DNA of 15,285 bases from the NCBI GenBank assembly GCA_964565665.1, contig CAZMFZ010000092.1, positions 1 to 15,285 on the forward strand. Direction: 5' to 3'. This DNA is from CAZMFZ01 sp964565665. GTDB lineage: Bacteria > Bacteroidota > Bacteroidia > Cytophagales > UBA9547. The notes under the pieces are model-generated. The model was not told where the DNA came from, searched no databases, and worked only from the letters and a program-made list of their open reading frames with translations. The first letter of the stretch is position 1, and each line of letters opens with the position of its first letter. Both the position numbers and the translations under genes were made by a program. Positions 7,701 through 14,756 of this stretch are shown here, piece by piece.

Positions 7701-10061
7701 ATGAAAACAATATTTACACTCTTTATCCTAAGTGCGGTTGGAGCATTGGCTCAAAATACCCAAACTATCAAGGGGCAAATCACAGATAAAGAATCGAAGT
7801 ACCTATTGATTGGCGTTACTGTTGCTGTAGTAGATATAGATCCCATCATTGGTGCAGCTACAGATGAAAACGGAGAATTCAAATTGGCGAATGTGCCATT
7901 AGGTCGTCATACATTAAAGATTAACTATCTCGGCTACAAAGAACAAGTGATGCCAAATGTGGTGGTAAGTGCTGGTAAACAAACGATTATAGACTTTTCG
8001 TTAACTGAAAATGTAACTGCAATTGATGAAATAGTAGTAAAATCAGAAGTGGATAAAACAGCTACTAACAATGAGATGGCTGTTGTATCAGCCCGATCAT
8101 TTAACTTAGAAGAAGCCCAACGCTATGCTGGTAGTTTGAACGATCCATCAAGAATGGCTGCTAACTTTGCTGGTGTAAATGGTGCGAATGATGCCAGAAA
8201 CGATATTGTTATCAGAGGAAATTCGCCTTTGGGTTTGTTGTGGAGACTAGAAGGAATAGAAATTCCCAATCCCAATCACTTTGGTTCGCTTGGTTCTACA
8301 GGAGGGCCTGTAAGTATTTTGAATACCAATCAATTGGGCAAGTCAGATTTTATGACTTCGGCTTTCCCAGCCAATTATGGAAATGCCACTTCGGGCGTAT
8401 TTGATTTGATGCTTCGCAGACCTAATAATGAAAAACGGGAACATATATTGCAAATCGGGTTCAACGGTTTGGAAGCTGGCACAGAAGGCTATTTTTCCAA
8501 AAAATCGAAAGCTAGTTACATGATCAATTACCGCTACTCCACTTTGGGTGTATTTCAAGCTATTGGGGTGAATATCGGCACTGGAGCAGCTATTCCCCAA
8601 TACCAAGATTTGAGTTTTAAAGTAGAACTGCCTACTGCCAAAGCTGGAAAATTTACTTTGTTTGGTCTAGGCGGGCTGAGCAATATTGAATTTTATGATA
8701 GCAAAATCGATACCAACAAAGGCAAAAACAACTTTTACAACGATGGCACTCAAGACATTGTGTTTAAATCAGATATGGGTGTTGTAGGGCTTTCACATCT
8801 TTATTTCTTCAACCCTACTACTTCCGCCAAGTTGGTAATAGCTGCCAGCGGTACTTCGCAACCCATAAGCATCGATACCATTATCAGACCATCGTTAATA
8901 CTATTTAAAAAATACGAAGGTGTTTTCGACAACAACCGAATCAGCCTAAATTACAGTGTAAACAAAAAATGGGATAGACAAAACACATTTAATGTTGGCA
9001 TAAATATCGATCGAATTGGATTCTCATTGAAAGACAAATCTGCCGATGCTGCCTCCACTGGAAAACCTCTGGTGGCCGTAAGAAATTCGGAAGGCGCCAA
9101 TATGTTGTACCAAGGCTGGATGCAATGGCAACACAAATTCAACGAAAGACTAACTATGAATTTGGGTTTGCACACCCAGATTTTTTCTTTGAACAATCAA
9201 ATTGCCTTAGAGCCACGTGCTGGTTTGAAATACCAATTAAATCAGAAAAGCACTCTGAGCTTGGGGGCTGGTGTTCACAATCAGACACAACCTATATTTT
9301 TCTATTATAACCGCACACCTGGAACGAGCGAATTATCCAACAAAGACTTGCGGTTTACCAACAGCAATCACTTTGTATTGGGCTATGATAATAGCTTTTC
9401 AAAAAATTGGAGAATCAAAACAGAGGTGTATTATCAAAGCCTGAATAACGTGCCAATCGATGCCAAATCCTCCACCTTTTCTATGTTGAATGTTGGCTCA
9501 AACTTTAACTTACCGGGAAACGATAGTTTGGTAAACAAAGGAACTGGCTACAATTATGGGGCAGAACTAACTTTAGAGCGTTTCTTTAACAATGGTTTTT
9601 ACCTACTGGGCACCGCCTCGTTGTTTGAATCGAAATACAAAGGCAGCGATGGGGTTTTGCGAAACACCGCTTTTAATGGCAATTATGTTTTTAATGCTTT
9701 GGGTGGATATGAATTTAAAATTGGCAAAAAAATCACTTTATCAGCCGATCTAAAAAGCACATTTGCTGGTGGCAGAAGATTCACGCCAATTGATGAAATT
9801 GCTTCTTTGGCTCAAAAACGTATCATTGAAATCGAGTCTAAGGCTTTTACCACACAACTGCCCGCCTATTTCAGAACAGATTTAAGTATTGGTTTCAAAA
9901 TGGAAGGGAAACGTGCAACCCAGCAATTCATATTGCAAATCAACAATATATCTGACAATTTCAATGTGTTTCAACGTAGATACAGTGTAACCGATAATAA
10001 AATAATTGACGTGCCTCAACAAGGCCTATTCATTATTCCGCAGTATAGGATTTTGTTTTAA
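7701..10061 (+). CDS. TonB-dependent outer-membrane receptor with carboxypeptidase-regulatory-like domain
   Basis: The 786-residue product has a signal peptide (MKTIFTLFILSAVGALA, cut before QNTQ), then a carboxypeptidase-regulatory-like domain (about 22-108: TIKGQITDKES, AATDENGEFKLANVPLG, LGYKEQ), a plug domain (about 130-240: NDIVIRGNSPLGLLWRLEGIE, with the typical SNF-like 'FPANYGNATSGVFDL' stretch) and a beta-barrel ending in the aromatic C-terminus IIPQYRILF expected of barrel proteins inserted by the BAM complex. It would import a substrate across the outer membrane using TonB energy. Ligand is unknown; no SusD homolog, siderophore gene or TonB gene is next to it. It is divergent from glyS with a 221-base intergenic region and is followed by a likely terminator, so it appears to be transcribed alone. 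It differs clearly from the 2706 gene: its plug and barrel are of the ordinary TonB-receptor type. Confidence 0.93.
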   Translation: MKTIFTLFILSAVGALAQNTQTIKGQITDKESKYLLIGVTVAVVDIDPIIGAATDENGEFKLANVPLGRHTLKINYLGYKEQVMPNVVVSAGKQTIIDFSLTENVTAIDEIVVKSEVDKTATNNEMAVVSARSFNLEEAQRYAGSLNDPSRMAANFAGVNGANDARNDIVIRGNSPLGLLWRLEGIEIPNPNHFGSLGSTGGPVSILNTNQLGKSDFMTSAFPANYGNATSGVFDLMLRRPNNEKREHILQIGFNGLEAGTEGYFSKKSKASYMINYRYSTLGVFQAIGVNIGTGAAIPQYQDLSFKVELPTAKAGKFTLFGLGGLSNIEFYDSKIDTNKGKNNFYNDGTQDIVFKSDMGVVGLSHLYFFNPTTSAKLVIAASGTSQPISIDTIIRPSLILFKKYEGVFDNNRISLNYSVNKKWDRQNTFNVGINIDRIGFSLKDKSADAASTGKPLVAVRNSEGANMLYQGWMQWQHKFNERLTMNLGLHTQIFSLNNQIALEPRAGLKYQLNQKSTLSLGAGVHNQTQPIFFYYNRTPGTSELSNKDLRFTNSNHFVLGYDNSFSKNWRIKTEVYYQSLNNVPIDAKSSTFSMLNVGSNFNLPGNDSLVNKGTGYNYGAELTLERFFNNGFYLLGTASLFESKYKGSDGVLRNTAFNGNYVFNALGGYEFKIGKKITLSADLKSTFAGGRRFTPIDEIASLAQKRIIEIESKAFTTQLPAYFRTDLSIGFKMEGKRATQQFILQINNISDNFNVFQRRYSVTDNKIIDVPQQGLFIIPQYRILF

Positions 10062-10107
10062 AAGCTCAGAACCTCGAAGTGGCTTTTAAATGATATGAAT
10101 TCAATGC

Positions 10108-10127
10108 GGTTTAGCTAAACCTTTTTT
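10108..10127 (+). terminator. Rho-independent terminator after the TonB receptor gene
   Basis: The palindrome GGTTTAGCTAAACC (5-bp arms, 4-base loop) is followed directly by six T. It lies 46 bases after the receptor stop codon. The stem is short and not GC-rich, so efficiency may be modest. Confidence 0.6.
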
Positions 10128-10129
10128 GT

Positions 10130-10163
10130 ACCTCACCCCCAACCCCTCTCCTACAGAGAGGGG
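10130..10163 (+). repeat. Left outer inverted repeat with C-rich hairpin
   Basis: The sequence starts ACCTCACCCCC and runs into a perfect hairpin: CCCCTCTC (10143-10150), loop CTACA, GAGAGGGG (10156-10163). The reverse complement of the whole segment, with small differences, is found at 10472-10507. Similar CTCACCCCC-type palindromes are, from memory, scattered between genes in many Bacteroidota genomes. Confidence 0.8.
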
Positions 10164-10471
10164 TGCCTGAGGACGAACGACCTTGATAATTTAATAATGA
10201 ATTCTTGAAGATAAACATTCCAAAGAATATAAATGGGTCAATTCAAAACCAATTTGCAAAGTCTTTCGACCCCCCTCTCCTACAGAGAGGGGTGCCTGAG
10301 GACGAACGACCTTGATAATTTAATAANNNNNNNNNNNNNNNNNNNNNNNNNNNNNNNNNNNNNNNNNNNNNNNNNNNNNNNNNNNNNNNNNNNNNNNNNN
10401 NNNNNNNNNNNNNNNNNNNNNNNNNNGAATATAAATGGGTCAATTCAAAACCAATTTGCAAAGTCCTTCGA
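10143..10471 (+). repeat. 129-bp direct repeat unit, at least two copies, interrupted by the gap
   Basis: The unit begins with the C-rich hairpin and continues GTGCCTGAGGACGAACGACC and an AT-rich stretch ending CAAAGTCTTTCGACC. Copy 1 starts at 10143 and copy 2 at 10272, offset 129. Copy 2 is identical to copy 1 from 10276 to 10326, where the Ns begin. After the Ns, GAATATAAATGGG resumes at 10427, equivalent to 10225 in copy 1, with one difference (CCTTCG for CTTTCG). The missing part of one unit is 27 bases, so the true gap is 27 bases or 27 plus whole units of 129. Confidence 0.85.
10327..10426. other. Assembly gap (100 Ns)
   Basis: Exactly 100 Ns, the usual placeholder for a gap of unknown size. 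It falls inside a tandem repeat, which explains why assembly failed here. Confidence 0.97.
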
Positions 10472-10507
10472 CCCCCTCTCTCTGTAGGAGAGGGGCGGGG
10501 GTGAGGT
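10472..10507 (-). repeat. Right outer inverted repeat with C-rich hairpin
   Basis: Reverse-complement partner of 10130-10163. It contains a hairpin (CCCCTCTC 10473-10480, loop TCTGTAG, GAGAGGGG 10488-10495) and ends GGGGGTGAGGT, the exact complement of the ACCTCACCCCC that opens the left copy. It differs from the left copy by two extra bases in the loop region and C for AA next to the stem. No clear target-site duplication flanks the pair. Confidence 0.78.
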
Positions 10508-10629
10508 TAATGAAGGGGTGAAGGCTGTTCGATTTTCAATCCCAAAACCACATAAAAAGTATTTTAAATCAGCAAGACAAAGATTCGAATTGTTAAATAG
10601 TGTACTAACTTGTAAATAAAATCAGAAAC

Positions 10630-11562
10630 ATGAAAACACAAACAATACTAGGAGCTGGTGGTTCGATCGGAATCGAATTGGCCAAATCGCTTAAAAATTT
10701 TACTTCTGATATAAGATTGGTAGGCAGAAATCCTGTAAAGATCAATGAAACCGATTTGCTTTTCAAGGCCGATCTCACCAATAGAGAACAAGTATTTGAA
10801 GCCGTAAAGGGAAGTTCAATTGCTTATGTAGTTATCGGTTTTGAATATACAACGAAAGTTTGGAAAGCACTTTGGCCTGATTTTATCCAAAATGTGGTAG
10901 ATGCCTGTGTGGAACATCAAGTAAAATTGGTATTCTTCGATAATGTCTATGCTATTGGAGGTGATAATGTGAAGCACATTACAGAAGAATCTCCTATTAG
11001 CCCAACAAGTGAAAAGGGGGAAATAAGAGCTCAAGTTGATAAAATTGTATTGGAAGCCATGAAAAACCGCCAGTTGCAAGCCATTATTGCCAGAGCCCCC
11101 GATTTTTTTGGACCAATAAAAGAGAAAAGTATGCTTATGAATTTGGTATACGACAATTTGGTGAAAGGCAAAACAGCCCAATGGCTTTGTTCCTCAGAAA
11201 AGATACATAGCATGGGCTATACTCCAGAACTAGCAAAAGCAACGGCTCTCCTTGGAAATACTGATTCAGCTTACAATCAAATCTGGAATTTGCCAACCGA
11301 TAAGCCACTTACTGCTAAGGAATGGACAAAAATATTTGCCAAAGAAATGAATACAAGCGACAAAGTGATGTCGCTTCCAGCTTGGGGAGCGAAATTACTT
11401 GGCATTTTTGTTCCTATTATGGGAGAAATCCACGAAATGCTTTACCAATTCGACCGTGATTATTATTTCGACAGCACAAAATTTCAAAATGCATTTGGCT
11501 ACAAACCCATTTCAAACGAACAAGCAGTGAAAGAAACCTTAAAAGCTTTGATATCTAAATAA
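10630..11562 (+). CDS. Atypical extended-SDR NAD(P)-binding protein (epimerase/dehydratase-like)
   Basis: The 310-residue protein has a Rossmann fold of the extended short-chain dehydrogenase type: the nucleotide-binding loop LGAGGSIG (G8, G11, G14) at the N-terminus, R33 after the second strand, which may favour NADPH, the strand LVFFDNVYAIGG (100-111) matching the VYG block, and the RAPDFFGP motif (155-162) of NAD-dependent epimerase/dehydratases. The C-terminal half has the substrate-side helices and GYTPELAKA (196-204). The classical catalytic YxxxK is absent: the equivalent helix reads GEIRAQVDK (130-138), so redox chemistry of the usual kind is doubtful. Substrate unknown. It stands alone, 139 bases before the histidine kinase gene and downstream of the repeat block. 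Family placement is firm, enzymatic role is not. Confidence 0.85.
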   Translation: MKTQTILGAGGSIGIELAKSLKNFTSDIRLVGRNPVKINETDLLFKADLTNREQVFEAVKGSSIAYVVIGFEYTTKVWKALWPDFIQNVVDACVEHQVKLVFFDNVYAIGGDNVKHITEESPISPTSEKGEIRAQVDKIVLEAMKNRQLQAIIARAPDFFGPIKEKSMLMNLVYDNLVKGKTAQWLCSSEKIHSMGYTPELAKATALLGNTDSAYNQIWNLPTDKPLTAKEWTKIFAKEMNTSDKVMSLPAWGAKLLGIFVPIMGEIHEMLYQFDRDYYFDSTKFQNAFGYKPISNEQAVKETLKALISK

Positions 11563-11592
11563 AGCTTCTTTGTTAGATTGGAGTATTTGAAT

Positions 11593-11631
11593 CATCCATT
11601 GCCCTCTGTTCAAAACCGAGGACTACGGATG
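11593..11631 (+). other. Possible two-part hairpin in the leader region of the histidine kinase gene
   Basis: CATCC (11593-11597) can pair with GGATG (11627-11631), and inside it CCTC (11603-11606) with GAGG (11618-11621), with 5-base internal loops on both sides. It has no T-run, so it is not a simple terminator for the gene ending at 11562. It may be chance; no known RNA family is recognised. Confidence 0.2.
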
Positions 11632-11701
11632 GTAATCGAGCAAAACCTAAAATAATTGATAGTAGAAACCCATTTACATACTTAGAATTCAAGTTAAATA
11701 C

Positions 11702-12778
11702 ATGCTCACTCATGATCAATTGATGAAAAACAAGATTATACCAGGTTTTACTTGGTCATTTTTTTGGTGCTGTCTACGATACGATTTTTTCTTAAAGATA
11801 CTTTTAGGTGTTTTCTTAGGTTCGCTTATGTCCATAAGCGATTGGTTTTCTGGCTGTAACTCTACTCAAATTTATATATTGAACTTTGCAGGGTGTGTGG
11901 TATGTAGTTACTTGATTTGGTCTGGATCAGCATTTATTGGAGAAATTACCGATTTTCGATTGAATTGGGAAATAGAAGGACTAAAAAAAGCCATTTTGTT
12001 GCTGGCACTAAATGTGGTTTATATTTCTATTTGTTTATTGCTCGTTATGAAATCCTTAGAATGGGTAAAGGGCTCCGATTACCCTTCGTACGTCTATTGG
12101 GAATCTTTCATTTATGGTATTTTTGTTACGACCGTTATCAACCTCGTTTACATTTCAAAAAGCATATTTTCTTTTTGGAAACATACCAAATACGAAAACG
12201 AAGTCCTTAAACAAGAAAATCTAAAATCGCAACTCGAATCTTTGAAGAATCAAGTAAACCCACATTTTTTGTTCAATAGCTTGAATACTTTGATTTCAAT
12301 TATTGATGATGAGCCTGAAACAGCCAAAAATTACACCCAAAATTTATCGCAAGTCTATAGATATATTTTGCAGGCCAAAGAAAAAGATTTGGTGACATTG
12401 AAAGAAGAACTTGAGTTTACAAAAGCGTATGATTATCTGTTGAAAATTCGGTATGGCGACAATCTTCACTTTCAGTTAGATATTCCAACAGAATACCTTC
12501 ACTTTAAAACGCCAACACTCGTTTTGCAAATGCTAGTAGAAAATGCCATAAAACATAATGTGATTTCGCAGTCAAAACCATTAACAATTCGAATTTTTGT
12601 TGATGAAATGAACATCCTCATTGTGAGCAATAATTATCAGCCAAAGAAACTAAATATTGAATCTGACAAAGTAGGCTTAAAAAACATAGCCGATAGATTC
12701 CGAATATTGGAAGGAAAAGAAATTGAAGTGATTCAAAATGAGGCATATTTTAGAGTCAAATTGCCTTTGATTGTTTAA
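11702..12778 (+). CDS. LytS/YehU-type sensor histidine kinase (His_kinase, PF06580 class)
   Basis: This 358-residue membrane kinase has four predicted transmembrane segments in its first half (about 28-46, 57-80, 95-116 and 133-154), a short coiled coil (about 160-184) and a cytoplasmic kinase core. The H-box NPHFLFNSLNTL carries the phospho-accepting H188; the ATP-binding part shows the N-box LVENAIKHN (279-286) and a G-box-like VGLKNIADRF (324-333). No extracellular ligand domain is present, so any signal is likely sensed in or at the membrane. It would phosphorylate the LytTR regulator encoded 61 bases downstream. The ATG at 11702 is used; ATG at codon 8 (11723) is an alternative that would not alter the domains. 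Confidence 0.93.
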   Translation: MLTHDQLMKNKIIPGFTWSFFWCCLRYDFFLKILLGVFLGSLMSISDWFSGCNSTQIYILNFAGCVVCSYLIWSGSAFIGEITDFRLNWEIEGLKKAILLLALNVVYISICLLLVMKSLEWVKGSDYPSYVYWESFIYGIFVTTVINLVYISKSIFSFWKHTKYENEVLKQENLKSQLESLKNQVNPHFLFNSLNTLISIIDDEPETAKNYTQNLSQVYRYILQAKEKDLVTLKEELEFTKAYDYLLKIRYGDNLHFQLDIPTEYLHFKTPTLVLQMLVENAIKHNVISQSKPLTIRIFVDEMNILIVSNNYQPKKLNIESDKVGLKNIADRFRILEGKEIEVIQNEAYFRVKLPLIV

Positions 12779-12839
12779 TCAGGTCAAATCATCATCATCT
12801 GTTTCAAAAATTTAAACTTCCCAAATAGGGTCGGGGCTT

Positions 12840-13604
12840 ATGAAAATAGTAATTGTGGAAGACGAAAATCCTGCCGCAAAAAGGCTGGAAAAACTCATCA
12901 AAGAAATAGACAATACCATCTCCATCGATGCCAAACTTGATAGCATAGAGTCGGCTGTGGCTTGGTTTTCAAATCATGCCCAACCTGATTTGATATTGAT
13001 GGATATAGAATTGGCCGATGGACAAAGTTTTGAGATTTTCTACCAAGTGCTGATCTCTGCCCCTGTCATTTTCGCTACAGCTTATGATGAATTTGCACTC
13101 AAAGCTTTTAAGGTAAATAGCATCGACTATTTGCTCAAACCGATTGAAAAAGAATCGCTTGCAATAGCAATAGACAAATTCAAAACATTTAAAACCAGCT
13201 TTGCAACACCGCACACCGAGTTTAATATCAACGCTCTTTTACAATCATTTTCAATTAATAAGCCCCACAAATCAAGATTTCTAGTAAAGTTAGGTGAGCG
13301 GTTAATTTCTATAGAAATAGAGCAAATTGCCTATTTTATTAGTGAAGAAAAGCTCACTTTCTTAATGACACACGATAAAAATAAATATGTGATGGATCAA
13401 ACGCTCGATGAGTTGGAATATATGGTGAGTACAAAAGAATTTTTCCGCATCAATCGACAGTTTATTGCATCTCTCAAATCGATTGGCTCGATTCGCCAGT
13501 ATTTTAATGGGAAGTTAAAACTCACCTTAAACCCACCTGTATTAAATGAGGTGTTGGTGAGCAGAGAAAAAGCTGCTAGTTTTAAAGAATGGTTAGATAG
13601 TTAA
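12840..13604 (+). CDS. LytTR-family response regulator
   Basis: The 254-residue regulator has a receiver domain (1-120) with acidic residues E8 and D9, phospho-acceptor D55 in LILMDIEL, T80 in FATAYDEF and K100 in YLLKP, all expected for a working receiver. After a linker comes a LytTR DNA-binding domain (about 146-254) with FLVKLGERL, the IAYFISEEK strand and the FFRINRQFIASL block. LytTR proteins bind DNA as beta-sheet readers of short direct repeats. Its cognate kinase is the preceding gene. It ends 15 bases before the DUF2007 gene, so the pair probably shares a transcript with DUF2007 and cdsA. Target genes are not evident from the sequence. Confidence 0.95.
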   Translation: MKIVIVEDENPAAKRLEKLIKEIDNTISIDAKLDSIESAVAWFSNHAQPDLILMDIELADGQSFEIFYQVLISAPVIFATAYDEFALKAFKVNSIDYLLKPIEKESLAIAIDKFKTFKTSFATPHTEFNINALLQSFSINKPHKSRFLVKLGERLISIEIEQIAYFISEEKLTFLMTHDKNKYVMDQTLDELEYMVSTKEFFRINRQFIASLKSIGSIRQYFNGKLKLTLNPPVLNEVLVSREKAASFKEWLDS

Positions 13605-13619
13605 AATAATAATTAAACA

Positions 13620-13835
13620 ATGCAACAAGACAATTGGGTAAAAGTACACACCACAGCCTTCGCTTCCGAAGCATCTGTAATCGAAGATTTACTAGCCGCA
13701 CAAGAAATAATGGCTGTAATATTGAACAAAAAGGATAGTTCGTATAATAATTTCGGTAATTGTGAGATATTTGTAACGCCCACTGAGGCGAAAGCAGCCC
13801 GTGAAATTATAAATGAATATTTCAGCATTCAATAA
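13620..13835 (+). CDS. DUF2007 domain protein (putative signal-transducing small protein)
   Basis: The 71-residue cytosolic protein fits the DUF2007 family: WVKVHTTAF at the start, a helix SEASVIEDLLAAQEI, the strand AVILNKKDS, the CEIFVTPTEAKAAREII segment. The family is PII-like in fold and usually described only as a putative signal-transducing protein; its ligand is unknown. It sits 15 bases after the LytTR gene and its last 23 bases overlap the cdsA start, implying translational coupling to cdsA. From memory DUF2007 genes are often next to cdsA in Bacteroidota, so the pair is likely old. The antisense frame over the same bases is a shadow. Confidence 0.85.
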   Translation: MQQDNWVKVHTTAFASEASVIEDLLAAQEIMAVILNKKDSSYNNFGNCEIFVTPTEAKAAREIINEYFSIQ

Positions 13836-14643
13836 ACTTTCAAACCTTCAACAAAGAATAATTACCGCAATAATTGGGGGAGTATTTTTTCTTTTTTGTC
13901 TCACTTTCAACGAATGGACCTATTTGAGCTTAATACTACTGGTAAGTGTAGTAGGGCAAATAGAATTTTACTCCCTCATCCGTGAAGATGGTGACGACCC
14001 GCTCACCAAATGGGGTATTATTAATGGGGTTCTACTTAACCTAATTTGTTTTTTTGTGGCAAGGGGCGATATTCCTACCAAAGCTTTTTTCTTCTTTTTT
14101 GTATTGCTGGGCATCATTTATATTTCCGAATTGTACCGCAAAGCCTCTAACCCTTTTGAAAATATTGCTTACACAATTATTGGCGTGTTCTATGTGGCTA
14201 TGCCTTTGGCTCTGTTGCATTTTGCCTCATTTTCCAATGGTTATTTTAGCTTTCAGATTGCCTCAGGCTGCTTTTTCTTGCTTTGGGCTAGCGATACAGG
14301 GGCTTATTTTGCAGGGCGGGCCTTTGGGCGAAACAAACTTTTTCCTAGAATTTCTCCAAATAAAACTTGGGAAGGCTTAATCGGTGGTTTGGGTGCTGCA
14401 CTAATTTTAGCAGCCATACTCAGCAATTATTATACCGATTTATTGCTTTGGAAATGGCTTGTATTGGCTATAATCATTTGTATAGCAGGTACTTATGGCG
14501 ATTTAATAGAATCGATGTTGAAACGCAGCTTGCAAATCAAAGATTCGGGCAGCCTTATTCCTGGGCATGGTGGCGTACTCGACCGCTTCGATGGTTTGCT
14601 AATGGCAGCTCCGTTTGCGGCTTTCTTCCTTATGTTTTCTTAG
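13813..14643 (+). CDS. cdsA: Phosphatidate cytidylyltransferase (CDP-diacylglycerol synthase)
   Basis: This inner-membrane enzyme makes CDP-diacylglycerol from phosphatidic acid and CTP, the branch point for phosphatidylethanolamine and other phospholipids. The 276-residue product has about seven to eight hydrophobic segments, the conserved SDTGAYFAGRAFGR (160-173) and SPNKTWEG (181-188), and an intact C-terminal CDS signature from S234 to D260: S-M-L-K-R, K243 and D244, P250-G-H-G-G, D257-R-F-D260. These acidic residues bind the metal ions in the family. The ATG at 13813 lies inside the DUF2007 gene (23-base overlap); a later start would remove the first residues before helix 1, so the overlap start is preferred. 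A strong terminator follows 41 bases downstream of the stop codon. Confidence 0.96.
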   Translation: MNISAFNKLSNLQQRIITAIIGGVFFLFCLTFNEWTYLSLILLVSVVGQIEFYSLIREDGDDPLTKWGIINGVLLNLICFFVARGDIPTKAFFFFFVLLGIIYISELYRKASNPFENIAYTIIGVFYVAMPLALLHFASFSNGYFSFQIASGCFFLLWASDTGAYFAGRAFGRNKLFPRISPNKTWEGLIGGLGAALILAAILSNYYTDLLLWKWLVLAIIICIAGTYGDLIESMLKRSLQIKDSGSLIPGHGGVLDRFDGLLMAAPFAAFFLMFS

Positions 14644-14684
14644 CTTTATATTTCAAATCACTAATCTTTTTCTGCATCCCATAT

Positions 14685-14732
14685 TATAAAAAATTCTCAC
14701 CCTGAAAGCTATCAAGGTGAGAATTTTTTATA
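14685..14732. terminator. Bidirectional rho-independent terminator between cdsA and the type IX cargo gene
   Basis: A 17-bp perfect stem pairs 14685-14701 with 14716-14732 around a 14-base loop. The GC-containing core is TTCTCACC with GGTGAGAA; the outer part is an A-run on one side and a T-run on the other, so it can end transcription from both strands. It lies between two converging genes, as expected. Confidence 0.9.
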
Positions 14733-14756
14733 TTAGAATGAGATAAATTTGTTAAA

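Larger units (their letters stand above)
10062..10629. other. Gene-free region with terminator, palindromic repeats and assembly gap
   Basis: No gene is supported in these 568 bases. Contents in order: a 9-bp hairpin straddling the receptor stop codon (TTTAAAAGC 10057-10065 with GCTTTTAAA 10082-10090), a terminator (10108-10127), a repeat block (10130-10507) containing 100 Ns, and about 120 ordinary bases leading to the next gene. Open frames across the N run are artefacts. Confidence 0.85.

Noticed and set aside
10233..10487. Open frames on both strands running through the N run
   Set aside because: They exist only because Ns contain no stop codons; the real bases are repeat sequence without coding features.
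10143..10495. C-rich hairpins at three regular-looking positions, reminiscent of a CRISPR array
   Set aside because: Only three hairpins, one in the opposite orientation, and the sequence between them is the same rather than unique spacers; no cas genes nearby.
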